This document shows positions 25,974 through 36,149 of a stretch of 64,000 bases of DNA, one piece after another. The stretch comes from Prochlorococcus sp. AG-347-J06 (GTDB lineage Bacteria; Cyanobacteriota; Cyanobacteriia; PCC-6307; Cyanobiaceae): assembly GCA_003281525.1 (NCBI GenBank), contig QCBT01000001.1, positions 1-64,000 of the forward strand, given 5' to 3'. Every line of letters starts with the position of its first letter. Positions within the stretch are counted from its first letter, which is position 1. The notes below the pieces were generated by a model that saw only the letters and a list, made by a program, of their open reading frames with translations, had not been told where the DNA came from and did not search any database. Made by a program: the position numbers and the translations under genes.

Positions 25974-28415
25974 ATGGATAAGAAAAACTTCACTTCCATC
26001 TCACTTCAAGAAGAAATGCAACGTTCTTATTTGGAGTATGCAATGAGCGTAATAGTTGGACGTGCTTTGCCTGATGCAAGAGACGGTCTTAAACCTGTAC
26101 AAAGAAGAATCATATTTGCGATGTACGAATTAGGTTTAACACCTGATAAACCATTTAGGAAGTGTGCAAGAGTTGTTGGAGATGTACTTGGAAAGTACCA
26201 TCCTCACGGAGATCAAGCGGTATATGATGCATTAGTAAAGCTAGTACAAAATTTTTCAACTAAATATCCTACTCTTGACGGCCATGGAAATTTTGGATCT
26301 GTAGATAATGATCCACCGGCAGCAATGAGATATACTGAGACCAGATTAGCTCCAATAGCGCATAAAGGATTTCTTGAAGAAATTGGATCAGAAACAGTAA
26401 ACTTTTCAAATAACTTTGACGGTTCACAAAAAGAACCAGATGTTCTTCCTGCCCAACTTCCATTTTTATTGTTGAACGGCTCTTCAGGTATTGCTGTTGG
26501 CATGGCAACAAATATTCCGCCTCACAACCTAGGCGAAATTGTAGATGGTTTAGTTGCCTTAGTTAAAAATAAGGATATTAGTGATAAAAAACTTTCTAAC
26601 ATTATCAAGGGACCTGATTTTCCTACAGGCGGAGAATTAATTTATAATCATGCAATTGAAGAACTTTATCAAACTGGAAAAGGATCTATAACAATAAGAG
26701 GAGTTGTAAATACGGAAGAGATAAATTTAGGCAAAGGAAAACATAAAAAGAATGCAATAATCATTAAGGAACTTCCTTACCAAATTAATAAAGCAGGTTG
26801 GATTGAAAAACTTGCAGAACTGGTTAATTCAGGCAAAATTATTGGAATTTCTGATATCAGAGATGAAAGCGACAGAGATGGAATGAGAATTGTAATAGAA
26901 CTAAAAAAAGATTCTAATTCTGAACTTGTTATTTCTAATTTATATAACAAAACAACTCTCCAAACAAACTTTGGTGCAATATTCTTAGCTTTAATTAAAG
27001 GCAAGCCTATACAGCTAAATCTGAAAAAATATCTCAACTATTTTCTTGAATTTAGAGAAGAAACAGTTAGAAAAAGAACTTTTTATTTTCTAAAAAACAC
27101 CCTTGATAAACTAGAAATATCAGAAGGTTTATCTAAAGCTACAAAAAACATAAAAAAAGTTATTGCAATTATTGAAGAATCAGAAAATTCTGTAGAAGCT
27201 AAATCAAAATTAATTGAAAATTTTTTCTTAAGTGATAAACAAGCAAATTCAGTTTTGGATATGCCACTAAAAAAATTAACAAATCTAGAAAAAAATCAGA
27301 TTGATAACGATATCAACAATTTAGAAGAAAAAAAGAATTATTTTCAAAAATTGTTGAATGAAAGAGGATTATTACTTGAATTACTTATAGAAGAATTATT
27401 AATATTAAAGAAAAAATACAATGTTATACGTAAAACAAAAATAATTAAAAATATAAATCAAAATGAAGAATTAGAAACGCTTAATAATCAGATATTAGAA
27501 GACTTTATAAATAAAAAAACAAAATTATACATAGATAATAGATTTTATTTAAAAAGAATGATTTTAGGTAATTACAAGAAATCATTTGAGGTTGTAAATA
27601 AGATTATAGATAATAAAAATATTCAAAAATTTATATGTAATATTGAAAAAAATATAAAATTAATTGGAATCACAAATACGGGAAAAGTATTTAACATTGA
27701 TTGGGAATCAAGTATTAATAAAGACTATAAATTAGATAATAAAATTCTTGGAAATATTCATCCTAGTGAAATAATAAATTTTCATTCAATTAAAAAAGAA
27801 ACTAGAAATTATTTGTGCATATTAAATTCAGACGGAAGATTTAAAAAAGTTTTATTTGATGAAGATATGATTAAGAGCAATAGAAATTTCACTATTACAA
27901 AATTAAAAAATAATTTAAAAACAATTGATTCTTTTATTTCTAATGAAAGCAAAGATTTAATAATATTAACCTCGATAGGAAGAATTTTTAAATTTAATTT
28001 ATCGAATAAATTTTTAACGCCAACTTCTAAACAATCCCAAGGATTAATAATTGCAAAACTTTTACCATCTGAAAAAATCGTTTCTTGTTGTACATTTAAT
28101 GATGGAGAAAATATTTTTTTAATATCTAAACAAGGAAAAATCTTTTGCATAAATAGTAATGAAATTTACTGCTCAAATGAATACAGCTTGGGATATATAA
28201 ATGAAAAAACCCAACTTAAAAACGATTACTTCCTCAAAATAATGGCAAGTAACCATTACCTTGATATTGAAACTAATAAAAATAAATCTGCAAGATTAGA
28301 CCTAAATAAATTAAATTTCAAATCCAATAAATCAAACTTTTTAATTGATTTTTTAAAATTAGATAATGATGAATACCTTGAAAATTGTTTCCGACTTGAA
28401 AACTTTATCGACTAA
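25974..28415 (+). CDS. Type IIA topoisomerase subunit A (GyrA/ParC family, no GyrA box)
   Basis: An 813 aa DNA cleavage/rejoining subunit. The N-terminal half is well conserved: [16 protein letters not shown] (about 30-45), [12 protein letters not shown] (74-85) and the catalytic Tyr120 in [10 protein letters not shown]. The position of E. coli Ser83 is Gln81. Residues about 520-800 are very Lys/Asn/Ile-rich but still show pinwheel-blade motifs ([48 protein letters not shown]). I find no QRRGGKG-type GyrA box, which gyrases need for wrapping DNA. The protein may therefore be a topoisomerase IV-like or divergent second paralogue rather than canonical GyrA. Overlaps purF by 4 bp tail to tail. 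Confidence 0.88.
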   Translation: MDKKNFTSISLQEEMQRSYLEYAMSVIVGRALPDARDGLKPVQRRIIFAMYELGLTPDKPFRKCARVVGDVLGKYHPHGDQAVYDALVKLVQNFSTKYPTLDGHGNFGSVDNDPPAAMRYTETRLAPIAHKGFLEEIGSETVNFSNNFDGSQKEPDVLPAQLPFLLLNGSSGIAVGMATNIPPHNLGEIVDGLVALVKNKDISDKKLSNIIKGPDFPTGGELIYNHAIEELYQTGKGSITIRGVVNTEEINLGKGKHKKNAIIIKELPYQINKAGWIEKLAELVNSGKIIGISDIRDESDRDGMRIVIELKKDSNSELVISNLYNKTTLQTNFGAIFLALIKGKPIQLNLKKYLNYFLEFREETVRKRTFYFLKNTLDKLEISEGLSKATKNIKKVIAIIEESENSVEAKSKLIENFFLSDKQANSVLDMPLKKLTNLEKNQIDNDINNLEEKKNYFQKLLNERGLLLELLIEELLILKKKYNVIRKTKIIKNINQNEELETLNNQILEDFINKKTKLYIDNRFYLKRMILGNYKKSFEVVNKIIDNKNIQKFICNIEKNIKLIGITNTGKVFNIDWESSINKDYKLDNKILGNIHPSEIINFHSIKKETRNYLCILNSDGRFKKVLFDEDMIKSNRNFTITKLKNNLKTIDSFISNESKDLIILTSIGRIFKFNLSNKFLTPTSKQSQGLIIAKLLPSEKIVSCCTFNDGENIFLISKQGKIFCINSNEIYCSNEYSLGYINEKTQLKNDYFLKIMASNHYLDIETNKNKSARLDLNKLNFKSNKSNFLIDFLKLDNDEYLENCFRLENFID

Positions 28416-29872
28416 GATTTATATTCATTTTCAACCCAATTTAAGTATTCTTGATTTACTGTTCCAGTTACATAATCCCCAGTAAAACAACTCATCTCTA
28501 AACCTTTAATAGGAGAATCACCAATTATAGCTTTACTCAAACTTTCAACACTTTGATAAACAAGGTTATCAATTTCAAGTTGATCGGCAATTTCACTTAC
28601 TGACCTATTATGAGCTATTAATTCTTCTCTATTAGGCATATTAATTCCATAGACGTGAGGATAACGAACAGGAGGAGCTGCTGATGTAAAAAAAACTTTA
28701 TTTGCTCCTGCATCTTTAGCCATCTGGACAATTTCTTTTGATGTAGTACCTCTTACTATCGAATCATCAACAATTAATACATTTTTATTTTTAAACTCTG
28801 CACTCATGGCATTTAATTTTTGCCTTACAGATTTCTTACGTTTCTGCTGACCAGGCATTATGAATGTTCTGCCAACATATCTATTTTTAAAAAAACCTTC
28901 CCTATATTCTATTCCTAACTGTCTTGCAACTTGCATTGCCGCGGGTCGAGAAGAATCAGGAATAGGCATAACTACATCAATATCTCCAGAATTAATTGTT
29001 TCTTTTATTGTTTCTGCTAAATAATCTCCCATCTTTAAACGAGCTTTATAGACTGAAATTCCATTCATAATTGAATCTGGCCTAGCTAAGTAAACATACT
29101 CAAAAGCACAGGGAAATAACATTGGATTTTCAGAACATTGCTTAGAGAAAAACTCCCCGTCAAGATTTATAAAAACAGCTTCTCCTGGATCTACATCTCT
29201 CACTACTTCATAATCATTATTCTCAAGTACTAAAGATTCGCTTGCAACCATCCATTCTTCTTTTTTTGTGGTTAATGAAAGTCTTTTTCCTATGACTAAA
29301 GGCCTAATACCAAAAGGATCTCTAAATGCCAATAAACCATGTCCTGAAATTAATGCAATTGAAGCATATGACCCCTGAATTCTTTTATGTAAAGATTTGA
29401 CCGCATTAAAAATAATATTAGGTTCTAATTCTTGATTATTAATTTGTTCTTGTAATTCAGTCGCAAATACATTTAACAACATTTCAGTATCACTTGAAGA
29501 ATTTGTATGCCGCTTATCGACATTAAATAACTGTTTTTCTAAATCTCTGGTATTAGTCAAATTTCCATTATGTATCAAAACAATTCCATAAGGAGCATTA
29601 ACATAAAAAGGCTGTGCTTCTTCTACACTTTCTGCTGATCCCTTTGTTGCATACCTGACATGACCCAATCCAATTTTGCCAATTAAATTCCTCATATCTC
29701 TAGTTCTATAAGCAGTATTAACCTGACCTTTAACCTTATGTATATGGAAAACAGTATTTTCCATTGTTGCTATACCTGTTGAGTCTTGACCTCTATGCTG
29801 CAAAAGCAAAAGACTATCGTAAATTTGTTGATTTACATCATTTGAAGAAACGATTCCAACTATTCCGCACAT
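28412..29872 (-). CDS. purF: Amidophosphoribosyltransferase
   Basis: PurF starts purine synthesis by making phosphoribosylamine from PRPP and glutamine. The 486 aa protein begins [10 protein letters not shown], so Cys2 is the glutaminase nucleophile and no long propeptide is present. The PRPP loop reads [18 protein letters not shown] (about 355-372). Cys residues near C-terminus ([10 protein letters not shown]) fit the Fe-S-type or structural pattern. It is the last gene of the dnaN-PRC-purL-purF series, 47 bp after purL. Confidence 0.97.
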   Translation of the reverse strand: MCGIVGIVSSNDVNQQIYDSLLLLQHRGQDSTGIATMENTVFHIHKVKGQVNTAYRTRDMRNLIGKIGLGHVRYATKGSAESVEEAQPFYVNAPYGIVLIHNGNLTNTRDLEKQLFNVDKRHTNSSSDTEMLLNVFATELQEQINNQELEPNIIFNAVKSLHKRIQGSYASIALISGHGLLAFRDPFGIRPLVIGKRLSLTTKKEEWMVASESLVLENNDYEVVRDVDPGEAVFINLDGEFFSKQCSENPMLFPCAFEYVYLARPDSIMNGISVYKARLKMGDYLAETIKETINSGDIDVVMPIPDSSRPAAMQVARQLGIEYREGFFKNRYVGRTFIMPGQQKRKKSVRQKLNAMSAEFKNKNVLIVDDSIVRGTTSKEIVQMAKDAGANKVFFTSAAPPVRYPHVYGINMPNREELIAHNRSVSEIADQLEIDNLVYQSVESLSKAIIGDSPIKGLEMSCFTGDYVTGTVNQEYLNWVENEYKS

Positions 29873-29919
29873 AAATTAATATCTTAAAATGATTAATAAT
29901 TGAGATATGTTTTTCATAT

Positions 29920-32259
29920 TTAAAAGTAATCTGAAATACTATTATTAAATTTTTCGGTTAATTCCTCAACCCTAATATTGCAAATATTTTTTTCGTTGAT
30001 TTTTATCTTCAGTGTGTCACTAGATACGTATCCTATTTTTTTTACATAAACACTTGATGGGACATTTATTTGATTTTGTTTTAAATAATTAAACCATTCA
30101 TTTTGTTTCATTTTACTAATTGAAAAAATAATTCTTGAGCCTCCTTCGGCAAACAATAAATTATCAACTCTATTTAAATCTTTTTCTAATTCTATAGTTG
30201 CACCCCTTGCGGACAAAATACAAGACTCTGCTAAAGCTATAGCTAAACCTCCATCGCTTATATCGTGAGAAGAAACTACAAGACTGTTTAAAATCGCATT
30301 TCTTAAAAAACTCTGGCAAAACTTTTCATCCAACAAATCTATTTTTGGAGGCCGACCTGTAATTTCTCCATGAAAATATTCCAGATAAGAACTAGCTGCT
30401 ATTTTTATTTCTGATTTGGAAGAACCGATTAACCAGATTTGATCATCAATATTTTTCCATTCACTACTTATAGCTTTTTCAACATTACCTATCTTTCCAA
30501 CCATTCCAATAACAGGAGTAGGATTGATAGGAGTAATTAGATTATCTTTATTTTTAGATTCATTATATAAAGATACATTACCTCCTGTAACAGGCGTTTC
30601 TAAAGCTTTACATGCTTCAGCAATGCCATTACATGAGGATGAGAGTTGCCAATATCCTATTTCATTCTCAGGGGAAGAAAAATTTAAATTATTTGTAATT
30701 GCTACTGGTTCAGCACCAACACAACTAACATTTCTAGCGGACTCCGCAACGGCAGCAATAGATCCTCTAAACGGATCAAGCGCAACCCATCTACTATTGC
30801 AATCAACTGAAGCAGCAATACCAGAAAATACTTTACTTTTATTTTTTTTATTTTGTTCCCTTAGTCTTACTACGGCTGCATCTGATTTTCCAGGTTTAAA
30901 AACTGTATTTGCCTGAACTTGAGAATCATATTGTTTATAAATCCATCGTTTAGAAGCTATTGATGGGTTAGAGAGTAGTTTTAAAATGATTTCTGAAAAA
31001 GAAAAATTCATATTTTCCTTCAATGAAAATATTTTTTGCTCATGAATTTCTGGTAAATCATTTTCTTTCCATTCCCATTTATTTAAAAGATAATCGGGTG
31101 GGTTATTAATGACATTGTGAAAATTTACTGGAGTATCATCAGATAAGGCAGAAGTAGGTATTTGAGCCACAATTTTACCTTTATGAGAAATAATTACCTC
31201 ATTAGTTCCTATCACTTCACCAATAACACTGGCATATAATCCCCATTTATTAAATTTTTCAATAAGGTCATTAATTTTTTCTTCTTTAACGACAAACAAC
31301 ATTCTTTCTTGGGATTCAGATAATAAATATTGGTATGAGGACATATCATCTTCTCTAGAAGGGACCAAATCCAAATCAATAGATATCCCTAAATTTCCAT
31401 TTGCAGCCATTTCTGCGCTACTGCATGTTAAACCTGCAGCACCCATATCTTGAGCTGCAATTACATCTCCTGTCTTGAAAGCATCCAAACAAGCTTCAAT
31501 AAGACTTTTCTCAACGAATGGATCACCTACCTGAACAGCAGGTCTATCATCCAATGAAGTTGTAGTTAATTCTGAACTAGCAAAACTAGCACCACCAACA
31601 CCATCTCTGCCAGTTGTATTACCAACATATAATACTGGTGATCCTACATTTTTAGCTCCAGAACAAACGATTTCCTCAGTTTCTAAAAGTCCTAAAGCCA
31701 TAACATTCACTAGAGGATTTCCAGAGTAACTATCATCGAAGTCAATTTCACCTCCAATAGTCGGCACACCTACGCAATTCCCATAATGTGCAATACCGGA
31801 TACAACTCCTCGTAGTAAATCAACATTTGATGATTTATCAAGGTTGCCGAATCTCAATGAATTCAAGACTGCGATCGGCCTTGCACCCATTGTAAATATA
31901 TCTCTTAAAATTCCTCCTACACCTGTTGCTGCGCCTTGAAAAGGTTCAATAGCAGAAGGATGATTATGACTTTCTATTTTAAAAACAAGTTTTTGATTAT
32001 TTCCAACATCAATAACGCCAGCATTCTCTCCAGGTCCAACTAAAATATTTTTACCTTTAGTGGGAAACTTAGATAGTAAAGGTTTTGAATTTCTATAACA
32101 ACAATGTTCGGACCACATAACGCCAAACATTCCTAATTCCGTTCTGTTAGGTTTTCTCTTTAATCTTTTGCAAATTTCTTCGTAATCATTAAGAGTTAAA
32201 TTTTCAATTTGTAGTGCTTCATTCAGATCATATAGATCATTATTTTCTTGATTTATCAT
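29920..32259 (-). CDS. purL: Phosphoribosylformylglycinamidine synthase subunit PurL
   Basis: The 779 aa length identifies the small PurL form, which needs separate PurQ and PurS partners (not in this window). Landmarks: [15 protein letters not shown] near residue 50, [23 protein letters not shown] with the catalytic His, [23 protein letters not shown], and the second ATP/FGAM half with [15 protein letters not shown]. It would catalyse the fourth step of purine synthesis. It begins 3 bp after the PRC-barrel gene and precedes purF, keeping two purine genes behind dnaN. Confidence 0.97.
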   Translation of the reverse strand: MINQENNDLYDLNEALQIENLTLNDYEEICKRLKRKPNRTELGMFGVMWSEHCCYRNSKPLLSKFPTKGKNILVGPGENAGVIDVGNNQKLVFKIESHNHPSAIEPFQGAATGVGGILRDIFTMGARPIAVLNSLRFGNLDKSSNVDLLRGVVSGIAHYGNCVGVPTIGGEIDFDDSYSGNPLVNVMALGLLETEEIVCSGAKNVGSPVLYVGNTTGRDGVGGASFASSELTTTSLDDRPAVQVGDPFVEKSLIEACLDAFKTGDVIAAQDMGAAGLTCSSAEMAANGNLGISIDLDLVPSREDDMSSYQYLLSESQERMLFVVKEEKINDLIEKFNKWGLYASVIGEVIGTNEVIISHKGKIVAQIPTSALSDDTPVNFHNVINNPPDYLLNKWEWKENDLPEIHEQKIFSLKENMNFSFSEIILKLLSNPSIASKRWIYKQYDSQVQANTVFKPGKSDAAVVRLREQNKKNKSKVFSGIAASVDCNSRWVALDPFRGSIAAVAESARNVSCVGAEPVAITNNLNFSSPENEIGYWQLSSSCNGIAEACKALETPVTGGNVSLYNESKNKDNLITPINPTPVIGMVGKIGNVEKAISSEWKNIDDQIWLIGSSKSEIKIAASSYLEYFHGEITGRPPKIDLLDEKFCQSFLRNAILNSLVVSSHDISDGGLAIALAESCILSARGATIELEKDLNRVDNLLFAEGGSRIIFSISKMKQNEWFNYLKQNQINVPSSVYVKKIGYVSSDTLKIKINEKNICNIRVEELTEKFNNSISDYF

Positions 32260-32262
32260 TAT

Positions 32263-32970
32263 TTATATCCAAGGTTCATCTTCTTTTTTTTCACTAGACG
32301 GTATAGATGATCTGTCATTATTATAAAAACTTTTTTGTTCAAAATCTAAGTTTTGGCTAATATCTTCATCTTCTTCAAGCCATTCCTCTAATCTATTAGA
32401 AGCAATATTTTTCATATCATCAAATCTATCAAAAATATTTTTCCCTTTTTGCATAAATTCATTTTTTATACTTGATTTTATTAAAAATAAATCATCTAAA
32501 GAATTACTTTCACAGAATACCAATCCCGGTTGTTGGTCATTGATATTATCAATAGTTAATTTCCATCTACTAGAACCTGGAATCTTAGGATTAGATCTAG
32601 AAACTAGGTAATATTGAATTTTTCCCGTTTTCATTTCAAATAAAAAATCTGCAATGACTCCTATTTTTGATCCATTTATATTTATAAGATTAGCTTCTAT
32701 TAAAGTTGGAAATCTATTTAAAGTTGCTAAATCCGAAATAGCTGGATCGCCTTTGACATAAATTTCATTATCTATTATTTGACTAATTTGATTTAATCGC
32801 CAAACATTTCTTTTTAAATCAAAATTTGAAGGACGAGAGTACCATCCTAAAATCCGGTGAACTGGAGGGTGCATCCAAACATTTTCACCATTTCCATAAT
32901 TAAGCATCATATTACCCTTAACACTATAATTTAGTAATTCACTTAATAAAATTTCTTTAGGTAATTTCAA
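32263..32970 (-). CDS. PRC-barrel domain hypothetical protein
   Basis: A 235 aa soluble protein. The N-terminal half appears to hold two small beta-barrel units of PRC type, for instance LLSELLNYSVKGNMML and GSKIGVIADFLFEMKTGKIQYYLVS (quoted in parts). The C-terminal 70 residues are acidic and probably disordered (EEWLEEDEDISQ and later SSEKKEDEPWI). No enzymatic motif. It is located between dnaN (1 bp away) and purL (3 bp away) in a position I recall as conserved in picocyanobacteria. Role unknown; PRC barrels often mediate protein or RNA contacts. Confidence 0.85.
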   Translation of the reverse strand: MKLPKEILLSELLNYSVKGNMMLNYGNGENVWMHPPVHRILGWYSRPSNFDLKRNVWRLNQISQIIDNEIYVKGDPAISDLATLNRFPTLIEANLININGSKIGVIADFLFEMKTGKIQYYLVSRSNPKIPGSSRWKLTIDNINDQQPGLVFCESNSLDDLFLIKSSIKNEFMQKGKNIFDRFDDMKNIASNRLEEWLEEDEDISQNLDFEQKSFYNNDRSSIPSSEKKEDEPWI

Positions 32971-32971
32971 A

Positions 32972-34132
32972 TTAAGAACGAACCTGCACTGGCATAACTA
33001 AATAAGTAAAAGAATTTAGATTATCTTCTGGTACAAAAACAGCTGGAGTAGTTGCAATATTACACTTTAAAAGTACATTTTCAGAAGCAATAACTTTTAA
33101 ACCTTCTAAAAGATATCTTACGTTAAATGCAATATCAAAATTTTCTCCAGAATAAGAAACAGGTATTGATTCATTTGCATTTCCAATATCTTGAGCATCT
33201 GCGCTGATTGAAGCTAAATCTGTATCATCTAATTTAATCTTTACAACACTACTTTGCTGATCAGCCAAAACAGCAATTCTTTCTAATGCATCAATTAATT
33301 TTTTTGTATTAAAATTTAGAATTTTAGAAAAAGAATCAGGAATTAATTGTGAATAATTAGGATAAGTACCTTCTAACGTTCTTGTAGTAATTATTTGATT
33401 AGAAGATATAAATACTACTTGACCTTTGTCATAGAAAAGCTTAATTGAATTTTCTGAGCTTCTCAAAGATACTAATTTTTCAATTTCTCTTAATGATCTA
33501 GTTGGGATAGTTACCGATAAATCATCAACATTTGAAGATAAGTTTTCTTTATTTTCAATATGTTCTTCATTACCAATTAAAGCAACAGCCAATCTATGGC
33601 CATCTGTAGAAGCAGACTCTAAATAATTTGGTTTGAAAGTAAAATTGACACCTGTAAGTAGTTGCTTTGAATCATCATTACTACTGGCAAAAATAGTAGA
33701 TTTTAAAGCCTTTAAAAAAGAACTAGGATCAATATTCAAAGAAGTACCGCTTTCAACAAATGGCAAATTAGGATATTCATCAGAGGGGATCCCTTTTAGA
33801 TTAAAAGAACCTCTGTCACTTTTTATTAGGATATTATCTGAATTCTCGTCTACTTCAAGAGAAACAGGAGTTTCATTAGGTAGTTTGTTTACTATTTCGG
33901 ATAAAAGTTTTGAAGGTATAGTAATAGCTCCACTATTTTTAACAGTTCCATCAAAAGAAGTTTGAATTCCTAAATTCAAGTCAAATCCTGTGACGCTAAT
34001 TTTATTAGTTCCTTCGTCAGCTGTTAAAAGTATGTTTGCAAGAATTGGATGAGTTGGCCTTGAAGCAACTGCCTTGCTTACTAGTTGTATAGAATTATTT
34101 AATTCATTTTGATTACAAATAATTTCCATCAT
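32972..34132 (-). CDS. dnaN: DNA polymerase III beta sliding clamp
   Basis: The 386 aa clamp has three repeated domains and the family start IICNQNELNNSIQLVSKAVASRPTHPILANILL (quoted by parts: NELNNSIQLVSKAV and RPTHPILANIL). The C-terminus ends SFTYLVMPVQVR, the usual clamp ending. Two adjacent ATG codons (34132 and 34129) are both possible starts. Its upstream region is the putative replication origin, matching the dnaN-linked origin mapped in Synechococcus elongatus. The dnaN-PRC-purL-purF genes are spaced by 1, 3 and 47 bp. Confidence 0.97.
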   Translation of the reverse strand: MMEIICNQNELNNSIQLVSKAVASRPTHPILANILLTADEGTNKISVTGFDLNLGIQTSFDGTVKNSGAITIPSKLLSEIVNKLPNETPVSLEVDENSDNILIKSDRGSFNLKGIPSDEYPNLPFVESGTSLNIDPSSFLKALKSTIFASSNDDSKQLLTGVNFTFKPNYLESASTDGHRLAVALIGNEEHIENKENLSSNVDDLSVTIPTRSLREIEKLVSLRSSENSIKLFYDKGQVVFISSNQIITTRTLEGTYPNYSQLIPDSFSKILNFNTKKLIDALERIAVLADQQSSVVKIKLDDTDLASISADAQDIGNANESIPVSYSGENFDIAFNVRYLLEGLKVIASENVLLKCNIATTPAVFVPEDNLNSFTYLVMPVQVRS

Positions 34133-34170
34133 AATTTGGAACTTTTTACAAATACAATATACTTTTTTCG

Positions 34171-34240
34171 TAAATTAAATTCAATAAATTTATTTTTACT
34201 TTTTTTCTAATATAAAAATAAATAATAAAATAAAAAATTT
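34171..34240. other. Candidate DNA unwinding element
   Basis: Seventy bases contain only three C and no G on the plus strand. It sits between dnaN and the TAG triplets, where a DNA unwinding element would be expected. Confidence 0.6.
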
Positions 34241-34251
34241 AGTAGTAGTAG
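34240..34251 (+). repeat. (TAG)4, candidate DnaA-trio element
   Basis: Four consecutive TAG triplets lie directly between the A/T-only region and the first DnaA-box-like site, four bases from it. Repeats of 3'-GAT-5' in this position are the DnaA-trio that loads DnaA on single strands in Bacillus and many other bacteria; polarity here (unwinding region, triplets, boxes on the strand reading 5' to 3') is as expected. Function is inferred. Confidence 0.55.
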
Positions 34252-34255
34252 TTCT

Positions 34256-34273
34256 TGTGGGAACTGTGGAATT
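34256..34273 (-). promoter_or_regulatory. Tandem DnaA-box-like sites
   Basis: On the minus strand these read AATTCCACA and GTTCCCACA, directly abutting. Each matches the cyanobacterial DnaA-box form TTTTCCACA at seven of nine positions. They are imperfect, so binding affinity is uncertain. Confidence 0.5.
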
Positions 34274-34334
34274 CTTAAATGAAACAGCTTGTATACTTAG
34301 TTTACGAAGAAAAGCATATGTTAAAAAAATTTTT

Positions 34335-34389
34335 TATTTGTTGAATATTTTTTTCTTTTTTCGAAAATTTTAAATTTATTCAACAAATA
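34335..34389. repeat. Perfect 13-bp inverted repeat in the oriC region
   Basis: TATTTGTTGAATA (34335-34347) and TATTCAACAAATA (34377-34389) are exact reverse complements separated by 29 bp. The core TTCAACAAAT occurs a third time at 34410-34419. TTCAACA resembles the DnaA-box end TTCCACA with one change. Confidence 0.8.
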
Positions 34390-34407
34390 GAATTTCTTGT
34401 TATGTAC

Positions 34408-34416
34408 TTTTCAACA
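34408..34416 (+). promoter_or_regulatory. DnaA-box-like site TTTTCAACA
   Basis: One mismatch to TTTTCCACA, and part of the third copy of the TTCAACAAAT word. It points in the same direction as the site at 34438. Confidence 0.4.
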
Positions 34417-34437
34417 AATGTGGTTTGTTTTTAATTG

Positions 34438-34446
34438 ATTTCCACA
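34438..34446 (+). promoter_or_regulatory. DnaA-box-like site ATTTCCACA
   Basis: One mismatch (first base) to the cyanobacterial form TTTTCCACA; the best single match in the gap. It lies 21 bases beyond the thrC stop and is oriented opposite to the tandem sites at 34256-34273. Confidence 0.5.
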
Positions 34447-34466
34447 GACACTATTTTTTTTGGATT

Positions 34467-35570
34467 TTAATATCCTAATATTTTAGTTATATCTTTTAAT
34501 GAAGGTTCAATATTTTTCATAAAAATAGCATCGTTGTTTTTTATAGCGCAATCAGGATCTTTCAATCCATTTCCAGTCAGAACACAAACGATAGTCGATT
34601 CTTTTTGAATTCTATTTTTATTTTTAATCAGTCCAGCAACTGATGCTGCACTGGCAGGTTCACAAAAAACTCCCTCTTTGGCAAGGATTTTATAAGCATC
34701 GATTATTTCTTCATCTGTAACTGACTGAAAATCTCCTTTACTCTCCTTTCTTACTTTTTTTGCTTTTTCTCTATTTACAGGATTCCCAATTCTTATTGCA
34801 GTTGCAATTGTTTCTGGATCTTTAACTATTATATTTTTTACTAATGGAGCAGAGCCTTCGGATTGAAAACCCATCATTATTGGCAATTTTAAATTACTTT
34901 TTATTTTTGAATATTCTTTAAATCCCATCCAATAAGCAGTTATATTTCCTGCGTTGCCCATTGGAATACAAAGCCAATCAGGAGCGTGACCTAAGTCATC
35001 AACTATTTCAAAAGCTGCCGTTTTTTGTCCTTGTATTCGATATGGATTAACAGAATTAACAAGCTCTATAGGATGTTCTGAGGATAAATCTCTCACAATT
35101 TCAAGAGCCTTATCAAAGTTTCCATTAATAGATATTATCTCTGCGCCATACATTAATGCTTGCGCAAGCTTTCCTTGTGCTACAAATCCTTCTGGTATTA
35201 AAACATAAGGTTTTAATCCTCCTCTCGAAGCATATGCAGCAGCAGCAGCAGAGGTATTTCCAGTACTTGCACAAATAACTGCTTCACGGCCTTCTTCTTT
35301 TGCTTTGCTAATTGCCATAGTCATCCCACGATCTTTAAAAGATCCTGTTGGATTAAGGCCATCATATTTTAAAAAAACTTTTGTTCCATTTCCAATTAAG
35401 TTGCTAATTGATTTGCTTAAAATCAGTGGTGTATTTCCTTCGTTGAGGGAAATAATAGGAGTTTTCTTAGTAACTGGGAGATATTGTTTATATGCTTCTA
35501 TCAGGCCTGGCCATCTTTTTTTTCTATAATTTAAACGCAGTTTATTTTTGATTTTATTTAATAACACCAT
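34467..35570 (-). CDS. thrC: Threonine synthase
   Basis: ThrC converts O-phosphohomoserine to threonine with PLP. The 367 aa protein has [12 protein letters not shown] with the Schiff-base Lys (about 84), the [14 protein letters not shown] phosphate/PLP loop, and [12 protein letters not shown]. The first 25 residues are basic ([16 protein letters not shown]), then [11 protein letters not shown] and the typical [10 protein letters not shown]. Length corresponds to the shorter bacterial type. It is transcribed toward the putative origin and dnaN; I see no convincing terminator between its stop and the DnaA-box-like sites. Confidence 0.95.
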   Translation of the reverse strand: MVLLNKIKNKLRLNYRKKRWPGLIEAYKQYLPVTKKTPIISLNEGNTPLILSKSISNLIGNGTKVFLKYDGLNPTGSFKDRGMTMAISKAKEEGREAVICASTGNTSAAAAAYASRGGLKPYVLIPEGFVAQGKLAQALMYGAEIISINGNFDKALEIVRDLSSEHPIELVNSVNPYRIQGQKTAAFEIVDDLGHAPDWLCIPMGNAGNITAYWMGFKEYSKIKSNLKLPIMMGFQSEGSAPLVKNIIVKDPETIATAIRIGNPVNREKAKKVRKESKGDFQSVTDEEIIDAYKILAKEGVFCEPASAASVAGLIKNKNRIQKESTIVCVLTGNGLKDPDCAIKNNDAIFMKNIEPSLKDITKILGY

Positions 35571-35576
35571 GGTTGT

Positions 35577-36149
35577 TTAATTTGTTTTGATTTTTTCTAA
35601 AGGGGAATTGGTGAAAAAGGTTAATAATTCTGAAATCGATTCTACTTTATTCATAACTTTGCTCAAAGCGCTTACATCTAAAATTACAGTTTTAGTTGGA
35701 TATCCCTCAAAAAAATTTATTAGATTTATTTTTCCATTTCCTATTTTAATACCTTGAATCACGCTTGCTCTAAGGGCTAGCACTCCTGTTCTTTCATCAG
35801 TGGCTCTTGGTGGGTGAATAATAGATGAAAGTCTTGTTAAAAAAACATCCCCTATTTCAGAATATACTAGTTTGCTTGCAATGGTGATAGGAACTTCAAA
35901 ATCCTTGTTTAAAATTGTTCTAATTTCTTTTTCGGGAGACTTGGTTGCTTTCAAAATTCTCTTTAATTTTCCTGTTGATTTACCTTCATTAGCAAATGTT
36001 TTTAAAGAATTCACTTTAATTGTTCTAGAAAATATGCTGTATGTGATCTTAATTTCTTCAGCAGAATTAGCTTTTGGAACCTTTAAAAATAATGGAGTAA
36101 TTACTAAAATAAAAAATATTCTAAATATTAAAATTTTACTAAGCTTCAT
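35577..36149 (-). CDS. Exported DUF1400-like protein
   Basis: A 190 aa protein with a Sec signal peptide (basic start MKLSKILIFRIFFILVITPLFLK, quoted in parts: hydrophobic core about 8-22; likely cleavage after ANSA at about 30). The mature part, beginning EEIKITYSIFSRTIKV and containing an Asp-rich GEIGDVFLTRL-like segment (IGDVFLTRLSSII) and FFEGYPTKTVILDVSAL, resembles the N-terminal DUF1400 domain found in cyanobacterial alpha/beta hydrolases. No hydrolase domain is present in this gene. It is directly downstream of the UbiB-family kinase gene with abutting start and stop, so both are likely in one transcript. Confidence 0.78.
   Translation of the reverse strand: MKLSKILIFRIFFILVITPLFLKVPKANSAEEIKITYSIFSRTIKVNSLKTFANEGKSTGKLKRILKATKSPEKEIRTILNKDFEVPITIASKLVYSEIGDVFLTRLSSIIHPPRATDERTGVLALRASVIQGIKIGNGKINLINFFEGYPTKTVILDVSALSKVMNKVESISELLTFFTNSPLEKIKTN

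Larger units (their letters stand above)
34133..34466. other. Putative chromosomal replication origin (oriC)
   Basis: This 334-bp gap is the longest gene-free stretch in the window. From left to right: a region where 67 of 70 bases are A/T (34171-34240), four TAG triplets (34240-34251), two abutting 9-mers TGTGGGAAC and TGTGGAATT (34256-34273), a 13-bp inverted repeat (34335-34347 and 34377-34389), and two more DnaA-box-like words, TTTTCAACA (34408-34416) and ATTTCCACA (34438-34446). No ORF was seen. Position next to dnaN and the change in base composition across it support oriC. Replication activity is inferred. Confidence 0.78.

Noticed and set aside
26213..26503. 96 aa minus-strand frame within the topoisomerase gene
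   Set aside because: Antisense to the highly conserved catalytic region with Tyr120; no independent support.
30524..30916. 130 aa plus-strand frame within purL
   Set aside because: Antisense to a conserved purine enzyme; composition typical of a shadow frame.
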